In this document: piece by piece, positions 31,713 through 41,643 of the stretch
How the letters are laid out: every line of letters starts with the position of its first letter
Position numbering within the stretch: position 1 is the stretch's first letter
Source of the DNA: Candidatus Babeliales bacterium
Lineage (GTDB): Bacteria; Babelota; Babeliae; Babelales; JABDEC01
Length of the DNA stretch: 64,000 bases
Direction: 5' to 3'
Assembly: GCA_031292305.1 (NCBI GenBank)
Contig: JARLHJ010000012.1
Coordinates: 5,209 to 69,208, forward strand
The notes under the pieces: model-generated
Seen by the model: only the letters and a program-made list of their open reading frames with translations
Databases searched by the model: none
What the model was told of the DNA's origin: nothing
Program-made: the position numbers and the translations under genes

Positions 31713-32759
31713 ATGACGTATAGCTTTCCATCAATTTTTTCTCAAAAACTATCATGTAGTGTAATAACAGGTTCTGTTATAAAAACTATTTATGGTGATT
31801 TTGAGATTCAAGAGCAAGTGTTAATAGATTTATTAAATAGTGCTGCAGTGCAACGTCTTAAAAAAATTCGCCAAGGCGGAATGACAGACTATGTTTTTAA
31901 AGAAATAGACTATTCACGCTATGACCATTCTGTTGGCGTTTTAGTTATTTTAATGAAATTTAAAGCAAGCTTAAATGAGCGCATTGCAGGGTTGTTGCAT
32001 GATGTTTCGCATACGGCATTTTCACATGTTGCTGATGTAGTATTTAATCATAGAGATGAAAAAGAATCTTACCAAGATGCAATTCATGAATGGTATATTC
32101 AAAATACTGATATTCCAGAAATTTTAAAACGTTATAATATATCTGTAAAAGAAATTTTACATAAAACAAATGACTTTAAAGCTTTAGAACAAGATTTGCC
32201 TGATTTGTGTGCTGATAGGCTTGAGTATAATTTACATACGGCATATTTGAACGGCATGTTGACTCAAGAAGATATAAGCGCAATTTTAAGTGATTTAACT
32301 TTTTTTGATGGCAAATGGTTTTTTAATAGCATAGAAATAGCAACACAGTTTGCATCAGTCCCTTTAAAACTTAATCAAAGCTATTGGGCGCTAGAAGTAA
32401 ATTTATATGTATATTATTTTGCAGGCAAACTTTTACGACGTGCATTAGAATTAAATATTATTACGCATGACGATTTTCATTTTAAAGATGATTATTTTAT
32501 TTTAGAAAAATTGGATGAAAGTAGTGATACAGAAATTCAAGATTTAATGTCTAAAATTTTTAATTTTCAAGATCATTATAAATTAGGTTCATTTTCTGAT
32601 TCTGATCTGTTTTTAAAGGGCAAATTCCGTGGAATTAACCCTTTAATTAAATGCGATTCTGAGTTTAAAAGACTTTGTGATGTTAATAATGAATTTAAGA
32701 TTGAATTTGCTAATGTTAAAGCAAAACTTTCACAAGGCTTTTTCTTTAAGTTTCTTTAA
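31713..32759 (+). CDS. HD-domain phosphohydrolase
   Basis: TTGGGAC precedes the ATG. The 348-aa product has the HD metal motif: RYDHSVGVLVIL (first His), RIAGLLHDVSHTAFSHVADV (His-Asp) and DLPDLCADRLEYNLH (second Asp). The start SVIKTIYGDFEIQEQVLIDL then QRLKKIRQGG is shared with dGTPase-like HD proteins. It probably hydrolyses a nucleotide or phosphate ester. Its stop overlaps the stop of the convergent gene by 4 bases, with no terminator between them. Confidence 0.85.
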   Translation: MTYSFPSIFSQKLSCSVITGSVIKTIYGDFEIQEQVLIDLLNSAAVQRLKKIRQGGMTDYVFKEIDYSRYDHSVGVLVILMKFKASLNERIAGLLHDVSHTAFSHVADVVFNHRDEKESYQDAIHEWYIQNTDIPEILKRYNISVKEILHKTNDFKALEQDLPDLCADRLEYNLHTAYLNGMLTQEDISAILSDLTFFDGKWFFNSIEIATQFASVPLKLNQSYWALEVNLYVYYFAGKLLRRALELNIITHDDFHFKDDYFILEKLDESSDTEIQDLMSKIFNFQDHYKLGSFSDSDLFLKGKFRGINPLIKCDSEFKRLCDVNNEFKIEFANVKAKLSQGFFFKFL

Positions 32760-34165
32760 TAGCATCTATCAAAAATTTCAACTGATCCTTTATTGGATAT
32801 AATCGCTAATCTATCATCTGAAGATGAGAAAGCATAACTTGATATATTATTCAAATGGTGTTCAATTAATTCATCATTTAGTGATTCTAACTGCTTAGGT
32901 AAATTTTGTTGATTACTAATAAATTGCGATTGAGAAGAAATTGCTTTGAAAGTATTTGTTGAAAGAATATAATCAAATTCACCTAAACGTCTTGTATATC
33001 CTGGTCTATATATTGTACCATCAGTAGAAGGACAGTTACCACCTGGCGTATGTTGAAAACCACGCATTTTGATAATTAATTCTGACTCATTTTCGTTGAA
33101 TTTAATAGATTCAATATTTAAAAAAAAGTATTCACTAAAAGTATTTATCCAATTAATCAAAGTTCCTGGCAATAATGACAATTTCTGATCTGTTTTCAAA
33201 GAATCGTATTCAATATTGCCGATATCCATAAGGAATATTACCTCAAAATTATTGTTCCAAATGTTAATACTATGTTTATTGTATGCGAGCAAAAATCTTT
33301 CTTTTGGTGACCATAATAAAATATTTTTTCCATGACCTTTTACACTTTCATCAAACTTATCATCAATAGCATTCAAAATAATTTTACCTTCATATTTACC
33401 GGGCTCTAAATAGCTTGAAACAATACCAGAAAAATCATTTGAGAAATGATAATTGTCTCTTTCAAGCAAATTAATAGCATTATTAATCAAAACTGAGCGG
33501 GTTCTAGAAATTTGCTTATATTGTTGTATTTTCTTAAGCTCTTTTAATGCTTGACCAATTTTATTATCATTTAATTTTCGAATTATTTGATCTAAAATTA
33601 ACTGTGTCCATTTTGATTCATAACCCAGGTAATCCCGTATTATTTTTAATAAATAAATTGCTTTTGGTACATCGAGCGCCTTATAATCAGATTCTATCCC
33701 GTTAGATATTTTTGCTGCAATCGCTTTTATAATTTGTGAAATATCATTTATGCATTCATCTAATTGGTCTTTTATATCATTACTCAGATCAGCAAATTTT
33801 ATTTTAATATTTTTTAAAATCTCAAAAGCATTGTCAAATTGATAGTTGTTAATGTAAAGCTTTGATTTGTTAAATAATATTTTTAAATCATGATAAGGAG
33901 TATTAGATTCTACTGAATTTAAATTCAGTAGAATCTTTGTTCTTAAATTACCAATAAATAAATTTATGCTCTCATTACTTGCACAACTAATCGAGCTTGA
34001 AGAGCTACTAGGACTTGAATAATTATTTTCTTTACATTCCTGAGCTGAACATAAGTTTGTAAAAATTAACAGAATAATTATAAAAATATTTTCAATTGAT
34101 CCTAAGCTGAGATCTCTGAAGGCGTTTTTTTTAAATTTAATTAAATTTTTATTCAGGATCATCAT
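32756..34165 (-). CDS. Secreted helical protein with a WD40-like C-terminus
   Basis: The first good start is the ATG pair at 34165/34162, overlapping the upstream gene's stop; a hydrophobic signal (IFIIILLIFTNLCSA) lies unusually far in, at about residues 27-41. A Ser-rich stretch follows. Next come a helical repeat region at about 80-260 (FDNAFEILKNIKIKFADLSN-like units) and a beta-rich end with WD-like strands such as HGKNILLWSPKERFLLAYNK and SFSSSDDRLAIISNKG-type turns. The helical part resembles the gene starting at 63387. An exported scaffold or effector is likely; there is no family name. Confidence 0.6.
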   Translation of the reverse strand: MMILNKNLIKFKKNAFRDLSLGSIENIFIIILLIFTNLCSAQECKENNYSSPSSSSSSISCASNESINLFIGNLRTKILLNLNSVESNTPYHDLKILFNKSKLYINNYQFDNAFEILKNIKIKFADLSNDIKDQLDECINDISQIIKAIAAKISNGIESDYKALDVPKAIYLLKIIRDYLGYESKWTQLILDQIIRKLNDNKIGQALKELKKIQQYKQISRTRSVLINNAINLLERDNYHFSNDFSGIVSSYLEPGKYEGKIILNAIDDKFDESVKGHGKNILLWSPKERFLLAYNKHSINIWNNNFEVIFLMDIGNIEYDSLKTDQKLSLLPGTLINWINTFSEYFFLNIESIKFNENESELIIKMRGFQHTPGGNCPSTDGTIYRPGYTRRLGEFDYILSTNTFKAISSQSQFISNQQNLPKQLESLNDELIEHHLNNISSYAFSSSDDRLAIISNKGSVEIFDRCY

Positions 34166-34508
34166 GAAATACAGGTTCGGGAATATCTTCTTCAAGTAAT
34201 AAATCAATTTTATTTTCCAGCATTGAAATTTGTTGTCTTAATTTGAGATTAAGAGCTTCTAATTGAAGTTTTTGTTGATTTAATTCAAGATTTTGATTTT
34301 GTAGTAGGTGAAAATTATTTAATAATTCTTGGTGTTTCGCATATAGATTATTAAACTCTTGGGAATTATTTTGATATGAATTGCGTGCCCCTCTTGAATG
34401 TAAATAGATCTCGTGCCCAGGCTCTAGGCCTTCCGTGCCCACTATAGTGCCAAAACAAGTATTTATATTTATTAAACAAAGTGCTATTAACATTTTATAT
34501 TTATTCAT
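34149..34508 (-). CDS. Secreted coiled-coil protein (119 aa)
   Basis: AGGAAAATC precedes the ATG. A signal peptide (MNKYKMLIALCLININTCFG) is followed by a GC-richer segment coding for TIVGTEGLEPGHEIYLHSRG, then a long coiled coil (about 55-105) of Leu/Gln/Asn/Lys heptads such as NLELNQQKLQLEALNLKLRQ and an acidic tail. Its last 17 bases overlap the start of the 469-aa secreted gene, so the two are coupled and may form a complex. Confidence 0.7.
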   Translation of the reverse strand: MNKYKMLIALCLININTCFGTIVGTEGLEPGHEIYLHSRGARNSYQNNSQEFNNLYAKHQELLNNFHLLQNQNLELNQQKLQLEALNLKLRQQISMLENKIDLLLEEDIPEPVFHDDPE

Positions 34509-34515
34509 GATTTTC

Positions 34516-36957
34516 CTATTGCTTCACGACAAAACTAATTATTTTATCTTTAACAAATATCACTTTAACAACTTCTTTTCCTTCAAGCCATTTAGCAATT
34601 TCTTGTCTTGCAAGTTCTTCAACTTCTTTTTGTTCAGAACCAGGCTTAACTTTAAGGTCAGCACGTAACTTGCCGTTAACTTGTACAGCAATAGTAGCAA
34701 AATCGTCGACTGTTAATGCAGGGTCATAAGTTGGCCAGGTGCAATCTTTTAATTGTTTTGCAAAGAGGGTTTCTAGCAATTCACTAGACAGATGCGGTGC
34801 CATTGCCGATAGGCAAACTATTAATTGTTCTAAGTTGGTTTTGCCAAGTTTTAATTGTCCAGAACTCATGTCATTCAAGAATTCCATGAATGCAGAAATT
34901 GCAGTGTTAGGTTTAAATAAATTTAAACGTTCTTGGTAATCGCGTAAGAATTTATGGAATCTTTTTTTAGCTTCTAGGCTCTCATCTGAATCAGTAACAT
35001 TTGCTGAATCCACACAGAAGTTCCAGAATCTATTTAAGAATCGCTTAATACCTTCAAGGCCAGCATCTTGCCATTCGCAATCTAATTCAGGTGGTCCCAT
35101 AAATAAGATGTACATCCGCAATGCATCAGAGCCATAAGCTTTAATAATATCATCAGGGTTAACAACGTTACCCTTAGATTTAGACATCTTTTCAACAAGG
35201 CCTGTTTTATCTGAATATTTAAGCACCATGCCTTGGTTAAATAATTGTGTAAAAGGTTCATCAAATTCTAAATGTCCAAGATCATGCAGAACTTTAACAT
35301 AAAAGCGTGAATATAACAGATGTAAAATTGCATGTTCAATACCACCTACATATAAATCTACCGGGAGCCAATATTGCATATCGCGTTTGTCAAATGCTGC
35401 AGTTGTTAAATGTGGGTTTGGATACCTTAAGAAATACCAACAAGAACCAGCCCATTGTGGCATGGTATTAGTTTCACGTTTAGCAGGGCCACCACATTTT
35501 GGGCATGTTGTATTAACCCATGAATCAATTCCCGCTAATGGAGATTCACCAGTTCCGGTTGGTTGATATTTTTCAACTTGTGGCAATGTAACAGGTAGCT
35601 GATTTTCAGGCACGGGCACTACACCATCTTTTGGGCAATGAACTAATGGAATTGGCTCTCCCCAATAACGTTGGCGAGAAAATATCCAATCGCGTAATTT
35701 ATACTGTGTCTTTTTAATAGCAAGGTCTTTTTGAACGCAATGATTAGCGATTTCATTACGTACTGATCCTGCTTTTTTGCCAGCAAAAATTCCTGGCTCT
35801 GTTAAGATTCCATTTTGCATATCTGTGTAACAGACTTCTAGATTGCGTATTTTTTCTCTTAGTTCTAAATCTTCTGGAAACAATACAGTCTTTAAAGGAA
35901 TGCCATATTGTTTTGCAAATTTAAAGTCACGTTCATCATGAGCAGAACATTTTACAATCCCGGTACCGTAATCTTTAAGAACATAATTTGCTACCCAAAT
36001 TTGTAGCTCACCATTCCCAACTGGATCAATAATATATTGCCCAGTAAAAACACCCATAGGTGTGCTTACAGATTCTGGGTCTTTAGCGCGTTGTGCTATA
36101 ATTTGCTTGCAAACTTCTAGAACTACATCTTTTTTTTCATAATTTTTAATTAATTCAGGTAAAAGTTCGTGATCGGGTGCAATAACCACAAATGTGTCAG
36201 CTTTATAAGCTTCAAAGTGTGTTGAATAAGTTTGTATTATTAAATTACTATTTTTGACTGGGGCTGAAAATAATAAACCTTCTGATTTGCCAATCCAGTT
36301 ACGTTGCATTGTTTTAACTTTTTCAGGCCACAGGGGAAGTCTATCCAGGCCTTCAAGTAGTTTTTCTGCATAGTCAGTGATTTTTAATATCCATTGTCTA
36401 ACTTTTTTTTCAATAACTTGCGTTCCACAACGTTCGCATTTGCCATTTATAACCTCTTCATTTGCAAGCCCGGTCAAATCATGTGGACACCAATTAATAG
36501 ATGCATCAGCTTGATAAGCAAGACCAGCATTAAACATTTGCAGAAATATCCATTGTGTCCATTTATAATAGTCAGGATCAGTAGTATTTACTTCTTTATC
36601 CCAATCGTAAATGGCACCAATTTCTTGAAGTTGTTTTTTGAAATTTGCGATATTAGCTTGTGTGCCTATTTCCGGGTGAATCCCTTTTTTAATTGCGTCA
36701 TTTTCAGCAGGTAGGCCAAATGCGTCCCAGCCCATTGGATGCAAAACATTATAATTTTCTAACCATTTAATACGGGCATAAACATCAGATAGTGTATAAC
36801 CTCTCCAGTGGCCCACATGCAACCCAGAACCTGAAGGGTATGGAAACATATCTAGGCAGTAATATTTTTTGCCACTATCTGTAGGCCGAGTTTTAAATGG
36901 ATTTTTTTGCCAGTTTTCTTGCCACTTTTTTTCAATTTTAGAAAAATCATAAATCAT
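34516..36957 (-). CDS. leuS: Leucyl-tRNA synthetase
   Basis: The ATG at 36957 has AGGTG 7 bases upstream and gives 813 aa. Class I synthetase motifs: HVGH in [17 protein letters not shown] (about 48-51) and KMSKS in [19 protein letters not shown] (about 587). The CP1 editing domain lies between (about 220-400). A zinc-type module has CPKD and CPKCGG pairs. The C-terminal anticodon and tRNA-binding domains end in [17 protein letters not shown]. It charges tRNA-Leu. The downstream secreted genes are only 7 bases away, so read-through transcription is likely. Confidence 0.97.
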   Translation of the reverse strand: MIYDFSKIEKKWQENWQKNPFKTRPTDSGKKYYCLDMFPYPSGSGLHVGHWRGYTLSDVYARIKWLENYNVLHPMGWDAFGLPAENDAIKKGIHPEIGTQANIANFKKQLQEIGAIYDWDKEVNTTDPDYYKWTQWIFLQMFNAGLAYQADASINWCPHDLTGLANEEVINGKCERCGTQVIEKKVRQWILKITDYAEKLLEGLDRLPLWPEKVKTMQRNWIGKSEGLLFSAPVKNSNLIIQTYSTHFEAYKADTFVVIAPDHELLPELIKNYEKKDVVLEVCKQIIAQRAKDPESVSTPMGVFTGQYIIDPVGNGELQIWVANYVLKDYGTGIVKCSAHDERDFKFAKQYGIPLKTVLFPEDLELREKIRNLEVCYTDMQNGILTEPGIFAGKKAGSVRNEIANHCVQKDLAIKKTQYKLRDWIFSRQRYWGEPIPLVHCPKDGVVPVPENQLPVTLPQVEKYQPTGTGESPLAGIDSWVNTTCPKCGGPAKRETNTMPQWAGSCWYFLRYPNPHLTTAAFDKRDMQYWLPVDLYVGGIEHAILHLLYSRFYVKVLHDLGHLEFDEPFTQLFNQGMVLKYSDKTGLVEKMSKSKGNVVNPDDIIKAYGSDALRMYILFMGPPELDCEWQDAGLEGIKRFLNRFWNFCVDSANVTDSDESLEAKKRFHKFLRDYQERLNLFKPNTAISAFMEFLNDMSSGQLKLGKTNLEQLIVCLSAMAPHLSSELLETLFAKQLKDCTWPTYDPALTVDDFATIAVQVNGKLRADLKVKPGSEQKEVEELARQEIAKWLEGKEVVKVIFVKDKIISFVVKQ

Positions 36958-37076
36958 AAAGTTCACCTAGAATATGTTTTTTGTCTTAGCTTTTATATTA
37001 ATTTTATCTCAATATCTTATTTTTTGCAAAGTAGCTTTGATAGGGTAAAGATGCTTGCAAAATTAAGAAGGAACTA

Positions 37077-38303
37077 ATGAAGAATTTTATTTTATTTTTT
37101 ATTATTAATTTAGTTATAAACTGTTATGCAATTGTTGAGATCCAGGCTTCGCATTTGGCAAACCCCCCAATTGGAACAAAAGTCGCAAGAAAAAAAATTT
37201 TAGTTTTAAGCACAAAAGGAGGTGGCGGGAATACTTGCGCTGCCAATGCTGTTGCTAGTTATCTTGAAAAAGATTATGACATTACTGTAGTTAATGTAAT
37301 TTGTGATGTATTTGGATGCTGTAATTCTTTAAAGCCATTCTCATATGCGGAAGACTGCTATAATTTTTTATTAAAACATAGATGCAACTTTTTAATTAAT
37401 TTTTACAATTATTGTGGGTTATTTACTTTTAAGTTACTTAAAACAGTTTTAACAAATGTATTATATACTTATATTAAAAGTCATAAGTTTGATATGTTAA
37501 TTTCTATGACACAGTATATAAACGGGGTAGCTCTAGATGCTGCAAAAAAATTAGATATTCCATTTCTAGTTATTACGACTGATTTAAATACGGCGACATT
37601 TGCACATGATATTTCTGATCCAAATTATAAAAAATTTAATTATCTTTTGCCATTTGAAGATGAGCTATTAACTGATAAAATTGCATTCGCTAAAATACCA
37701 AAAGATAAAATAAAATTCATTGGTTATCCATTAAGAGAAGATTTTTTTGAATGCAAAGATGCAAATGAAATTAAGAAAAAATGGGGCATTCCTACAAATA
37801 AACCTATTGCTATGGTACTAATGGGATCTATTGGTTCGACGGCAACTTTTATGTATGCATATAGGTTGTCAAAATATAAAAAGCCATTGCATATAATTAT
37901 TTGTCTGGGTAAGGGTGAGTGGCTACGTGAAAAAATTAAAAGAATTAAATTTCCACCACATATAACTGTTTCACTGGTGGGCTTTACAAATAAAATCTCT
38001 GATTTGATGGCAGTCTCAGATGTACTTATAACAAAAACAGGATCCCATTCTGTTTGTGAAGCAATGCAATCAAAAGTTCCATTAATACTAGATTCAATTA
38101 ATCCAAGCCTTGAATGGGAAGATTTAAATCCTGTATATATAGACAAGCATCAATTTGGAGAAAACTTAACCGATTACCAAGATATTTATGATTGGTTGGA
38201 TAAAGTTTTAAAAGATAAAAAATATAAAGATAATTTATTATCACAACGCGTATATAATTTCTCTCATGAATTAAAGAAATTGATTTCAGGTTTTTTTGAT
38301 TAA
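37077..38303 (+). CDS. MGDG-synthase/MurG-like glycosyltransferase with signal-like N-terminus
   Basis: AGAAGGAACTA precedes the ATG. The first 19 residues (MKNFILFFIINLVINCYAIV) look like a signal peptide or anchor, odd for this family. The 408-aa protein then has a Rossmann start (ILVLSTKGGGGNTCAANAVA) matching the Gly-rich donor loop of MGDG synthases. A C-terminal GT28 domain follows with VLMGSIGSTATF, VSLVGFTNKISDLMAVSDV and LITKTGSHSVCEAMQSKVPL. It probably transfers a sugar from a nucleotide donor to a lipid. The acceptor is unknown. Confidence 0.8.
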   Translation: MKNFILFFIINLVINCYAIVEIQASHLANPPIGTKVARKKILVLSTKGGGGNTCAANAVASYLEKDYDITVVNVICDVFGCCNSLKPFSYAEDCYNFLLKHRCNFLINFYNYCGLFTFKLLKTVLTNVLYTYIKSHKFDMLISMTQYINGVALDAAKKLDIPFLVITTDLNTATFAHDISDPNYKKFNYLLPFEDELLTDKIAFAKIPKDKIKFIGYPLREDFFECKDANEIKKKWGIPTNKPIAMVLMGSIGSTATFMYAYRLSKYKKPLHIIICLGKGEWLREKIKRIKFPPHITVSLVGFTNKISDLMAVSDVLITKTGSHSVCEAMQSKVPLILDSINPSLEWEDLNPVYIDKHQFGENLTDYQDIYDWLDKVLKDKKYKDNLLSQRVYNFSHELKKLISGFFD

Positions 38304-38391
38304 TTTTGCTTGTTATTTTTTTTAAGATGAACTAACTTGTGTAAGTATTAAAAAAAAATTTGCGATGGATGAAGGTAGAAGATTTGAAGCG

Positions 38392-38424
38392 GCCTTGGGT
38401 TAAAAACCAGGGCTTTAATTTTTT
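38392..38424 (+). terminator. Intrinsic terminator
   Basis: GCCTTGG (38392-38398) pairs with CCAGGGC (38407-38413), one G-T wobble, followed by TTTAATTTTTT. It ends the glycosyltransferase transcript. Confidence 0.6.
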
Positions 38425-38444
38425 AACCAATTAAGGATTATTAT

Positions 38445-39068
38445 ATGCAAACATCCACAACAGAAAATATACCAACTACTACGAAAAATGATGAATTGAT
38501 TTTAGTAGTTAAAAGAGAATCTTTATTTGATTCTCAAGAGGCCTTTCAAGGTGTTCAAGAAATAGATTTTCAAAGTTATTCAGCTTTAATTAAAAGCAAC
38601 CAAGAATTTTTGCCACGTTCTGTAATGGAACAAGATTTTAAATATAAACAAATTATTCCCTACTTAGTTTTTACATATAATAATAAATTGTTCATGATGC
38701 AGCGTCAGGCTAAAGCATCTGAAACTAGACTTGCAAATAAATATACATTAGGCATTGGTGGCCATATAAGACAAGAAGATATGTCTAGTGATTCTATAAT
38801 TGACTGGGCTAAGCGTGAATTTTATGAAGAAGTTGATTATAAAGGCAATTTAGATATTCAGGCTATTGGCGTTTTAAATGATGATTCTAATGATGTTGGA
38901 AAAGTGCATCTTGGTTTTATATTTTTATTAAAAGGCGATTCTGGATTAATTCGTGTTAAAGAAGAATTAAAAAGCGGAGAGCTTTTATCTTTTGCTGAAT
39001 GTGAACTTTATTATGAAAAAATGGAAACCTGGAGTCAGATGGTTTTTGATTTTTTAAAAAATAGATAA
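38445..39068 (+). CDS. Nudix hydrolase family protein
   Basis: TTAAGGATTA precedes the ATG. The 207-aa product has a Nudix-box-like segment at about 105-128: GIGGHIRQEDMSSDSIIDWA followed by KREFYEEVDY, giving the G-x5-E and R-E-x-x-E-E core. The region before it (YKQIIPYLVFTYNNKLFMMQ) is the usual beta-strand start. It is expected to hydrolyse a nucleoside diphosphate linked to another group; the substrate is unknown. Its own terminator follows. Confidence 0.85.
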   Translation: MQTSTTENIPTTTKNDELILVVKRESLFDSQEAFQGVQEIDFQSYSALIKSNQEFLPRSVMEQDFKYKQIIPYLVFTYNNKLFMMQRQAKASETRLANKYTLGIGGHIRQEDMSSDSIIDWAKREFYEEVDYKGNLDIQAIGVLNDDSNDVGKVHLGFIFLLKGDSGLIRVKEELKSGELLSFAECELYYEKMETWSQMVFDFLKNR

Positions 39069-39086
39069 TTAAAAATAATCAATAAA

Positions 39087-39124
39087 AAAATGAGAGAAAA
39101 CTAGCTAAAGTTTTCTCTCATTTT
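39087..39124. terminator. 15-bp intrinsic terminator
   Basis: AAAATGAGAGAAAAC (39087-39101) is exactly complementary to GTTTTCTCTCATTTT (39110-39124), with A and T runs at both ends. Bidirectional between the Nudix gene and the WD40 gene. Confidence 0.88.
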
Positions 39125-39140
39125 GATTAAAGTTACCATG

Positions 39141-40103
39141 TTATAGTTTAAAATTTTCTTTTTCTAAAGTTATTTTTTCCCACATTGTTACGGTTCCATC
39201 TTTATAAGCTGCAGCTAAAAATTGTTCATCAGATGTATGTGATATCGAGTTAAGGGTAATTGAAAGATCATTAAATAATTTTTTTATAATAAAATTATAT
39301 TCATAATAAACTAGAGTATTAAATGTTGGTTCATTTGAAATATAACATTCTGAATGTTGTGTTTGAGGTTTTGCCCAAAGTAAAAAATCTACTTTATTAA
39401 CAGTAGATTTAAAGATTGTTAATTTTTTAGTTTTTAATTCACATATTCTAATTGTGTTATCTATTGCAATAGTACCTAAAAATAAAGAATCATCTGACCA
39501 GGTGATTGACCTAATAGGTAAAGGCATTTTAACTTCTTTAATTTTTTTTTCTGATGAAATATCCCAAATTATTATCTTATTATTATAAGAAGATGCTAAT
39601 TGTGAATTATCAGGTGACCATGCAATAGCATAAGTAAATCCTTCGAAATCCTTTAAAAATTTATGTTTATCCAGTTGCAGATTAATTTTATCAAGTTTTA
39701 AAATTAATATAGAATTAATGCCTCCAATAGCTAATCTATTATCAGAAGACCATTTTAAATATTTAATAACATACTTGGAGTTATTTTCAAAAATTAAATC
39801 CAAATCAGTTATTATTTCTCCTTTTGTGTCAGATATTTTAATTACCCCATCTTGCCCCCCTGAAGCTAGTAGATCATTATTTGACCAGTCTACACAATTA
39901 ACTTGTGATTCATGCTTCAATGTTGAAATTTTTCTATATGTATATGCTGGGTGTTTATAATTTCGTTCTTTTAATTGTTTATAAATATCATCTCGCTCTT
40001 TTACGGCAACATTTAATTGTTTAAAAGCATCTACAGTAGAAATATCAGCGCTTTTAAGCGTAATACACAAAGTTAATAGAAGAAGAATAATTATTTGTTT
40101 CAT
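39141..40103 (-). CDS. Secreted WD40-repeat protein
   Basis: The 320-aa product has a signal peptide (MKQIIILLLLTLCITLKSAD) and six or so WD40-type blades: HESQVNCVDWSNNDLLASGG, VIKYLKWSSDNRLAIGGINS, FTYAIAWSPDNSQLASSYNN followed by KIIIWDIS, PIRSITWSDDSLFLGTI, and LNSISHTSDEQFLAAAYKDG followed by TVTMWEK. WD40 proteins are abundant in eukaryotes, so an exported bacterial one may bind host proteins; that is inference. The gene sits upstream of a GC-rich hairpin element (40301-40347). Confidence 0.82.
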   Translation of the reverse strand: MKQIIILLLLTLCITLKSADISTVDAFKQLNVAVKERDDIYKQLKERNYKHPAYTYRKISTLKHESQVNCVDWSNNDLLASGGQDGVIKISDTKGEIITDLDLIFENNSKYVIKYLKWSSDNRLAIGGINSILILKLDKINLQLDKHKFLKDFEGFTYAIAWSPDNSQLASSYNNKIIIWDISSEKKIKEVKMPLPIRSITWSDDSLFLGTIAIDNTIRICELKTKKLTIFKSTVNKVDFLLWAKPQTQHSECYISNEPTFNTLVYYEYNFIIKKLFNDLSITLNSISHTSDEQFLAAAYKDGTVTMWEKITLEKENFKL

Positions 40104-40300
40104 GAATTTCCTAACTAGAAAGGTTGAGGTTTCAATTTAATAATATAGAGTTGATAAAAATTGTCAATTTATTTCAGTTAGTATATTTGACTTGATCTTG
40201 AAATTCACTTTTATTATTTGATATAAGAAGATGTTGGGAATAAAATTAAATAATGGGCGCATTCATATAATAATATTATAATAATAACAATTTATATTTT

Positions 40301-40347
40301 ATACTTCTCGCCAGTTCGCAACTATGGAGATAGCTAAGCGAACTAGT
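40301..40347. repeat. GC-rich hairpin element
   Basis: AGTTCGC (40313-40319) and GCGAACT (40338-40344) form a perfect stem. An inner imperfect stem (AACTAT with ATAGCT) surrounds a GGAG loop. It is GC-rich against the flanks, has no T run, and shares TAGCTATC and TTCG blocks with 4513-4552. It lies downstream of the minus-strand gene ending at 40361. Confidence 0.4.
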
Positions 40348-40360
40348 AAAGATGTTAATT

Positions 40361-40789
40361 TTAATTTTCAACTTCTTCTAAATTTTCTTCTTTAATAAAT
40401 TGCGTGAATAATTTGGGTAATTCTTCAAAGTTATAAAAAAAAAGTTTAAGTTTTATGCCATTATTTTTAAAAACAATAAATTCATCTTTTTTTAATGATT
40501 TGTCTTCATTTAAAAACAACTCTATAGGTAGGTTTTGTTTGGAAGAAAACGATTTAACAACTGTAGAATATGTATCATACCAAGAGAAATAAACAGTTAC
40601 TTTTCTTTCTATTTGAATGATTGTTTTGACATAAATGTGAAATTTATTGTCAGAGCTCTGCTTTGCTATAAACACAGGTTTAGCGTATTCTTCATTTAGA
40701 AAAGCATATCCTATAATTTCTGCATTTGCAGTGCCTATGAATATGATAGAATAAATAAGTAATAAGTTTTTCAAATTAAATTTCATCAT
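40361..40789 (-). CDS. Secreted hypothetical protein (142 aa)
   Basis: The ATG-ATG start at 40789/40786 lies inside the last codons of the preceding gene, so translation is probably coupled. A signal peptide (MMKFNLKNLLLIYSIIFIGT) leads to a small beta-rich mature domain (KVTVYFSWYDTYSTVVKSFS and IVFKNNGIKLKLFFYNF). Unknown function. Composition resembles the gene at 41644. Confidence 0.6.
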   Translation of the reverse strand: MMKFNLKNLLLIYSIIFIGTANAEIIGYAFLNEEYAKPVFIAKQSSDNKFHIYVKTIIQIERKVTVYFSWYDTYSTVVKSFSSKQNLPIELFLNEDKSLKKDEFIVFKNNGIKLKLFFYNFEELPKLFTQFIKEENLEEVEN

Positions 40790-41144
40790 CTAAATATAAA
40801 TGTTCGCCAAATTTTAAATGATATTGTGATGCAACAAGTAATAATAAATCAGCAGGAAGTTCTGTAGCTCTTTTTTGAATACTGCTCATGTTAAAAAAGT
40901 TTGATTGATCTTGTTCGATCATATCTGCGTATATACACGCAATTAAAGTCATTACAGCTGTATTATTTGCTTTTTTAGCGCCTAAATAAATTTGATTAAT
41001 ATTTCTTTCAGTTATCTCAGCTTTTATACAAATCATAGAATCAGTTTTTTTTGATTGCTTATCAGATTTACTTTCAGAAGAATAAGCAGAATAAATCTGG
41101 CATAACATAATGCCTAGTAATAATAATCTTTGCATTTTTTTCAT
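40776..41144 (-). CDS. Secreted hypothetical protein (122 aa)
   Basis: The start is the ATG at 41144 following AAAAGGAATATT. A signal peptide (MKKMQRLLLLGIMLCQIYSA) is followed by a Ser/Lys-rich stretch and a helical region (YLGAKKANNTAVMTLIACIY). The 3' end overlaps the next gene by 14 bases. The promoter region is shared divergently with the gene starting at 41250. Unknown function. Confidence 0.6.
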   Translation of the reverse strand: MKKMQRLLLLGIMLCQIYSAYSSESKSDKQSKKTDSMICIKAEITERNINQIYLGAKKANNTAVMTLIACIYADMIEQDQSNFFNMSSIQKRATELPADLLLLVASQYHLKFGEHLYLDDEI

Positions 41145-41249
41145 AATATTCCTTTTCAATTTAGTATTTTTATAAAATATAACCTAAGTATGCAAAAATG
41201 TCTATTTATTTCAACTAGGCAATATAAGCAGGTAGGTTTTAGGGGGGCT

Positions 41250-41636
41250 ATGAAAAGAGTTATTATATTAATTCTTTCTTTATATTTTGAATCTCAGGCA
41301 TTTGTTACAATAAATAATAGAATTGAAAAGAATATAATAGTAAAAATTTTAAATGTAGGTATCGAAACAACTATTGCCAAATTTAGCCTGCAATCAAATG
41401 AGGGTGCCAAGCGTAATTTATATGATGATTTTGGTATTACTTGGAAACTTAAAATGTCATTTAAAATTGAAGAGATTAAGCATGAGCCAATGGTTTGTAA
41501 TATTTTTAAAAAATGGACCTATGTTTTTGACATTGTCTCTGATGGAATTTATGTCACTAGAGGATATGATATAGAAATTTTGGGAGACCTGTTGGTTTTG
41601 AAGCCTGAAAAGATATTTTCTTTTAATAATCAATAA
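41250..41636 (+). CDS. Secreted hypothetical protein (128 aa)
   Basis: The true start is the ATG at 41250 after AGGGGGGC; the longer frame upstream has no ribosome site and no signal peptide. The N-terminus (MKRVIILILSLYFESQAFV) is a signal peptide. The mature part is short and beta-rich (IIVKILNVGIETTIAKFSLQ). It is convergent with the gene ending at 41644, 7 bases away. Unknown function. Confidence 0.6.
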   Translation: MKRVIILILSLYFESQAFVTINNRIEKNIIVKILNVGIETTIAKFSLQSNEGAKRNLYDDFGITWKLKMSFKIEEIKHEPMVCNIFKKWTYVFDIVSDGIYVTRGYDIEILGDLLVLKPEKIFSFNNQ

Positions 41637-41643
41637 TTTTTTA

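Noticed and set aside
33900-33940. A strong inverted repeat (GATTCTACTGAATTTAAATT with its complement) inside the 32756-34165 gene
   Set aside because: It lies within coding sequence (Leu-Asn-Ser-Val-Glu-Ser codons) and is explained by AT-rich codon repetition; no evidence of a separate element.
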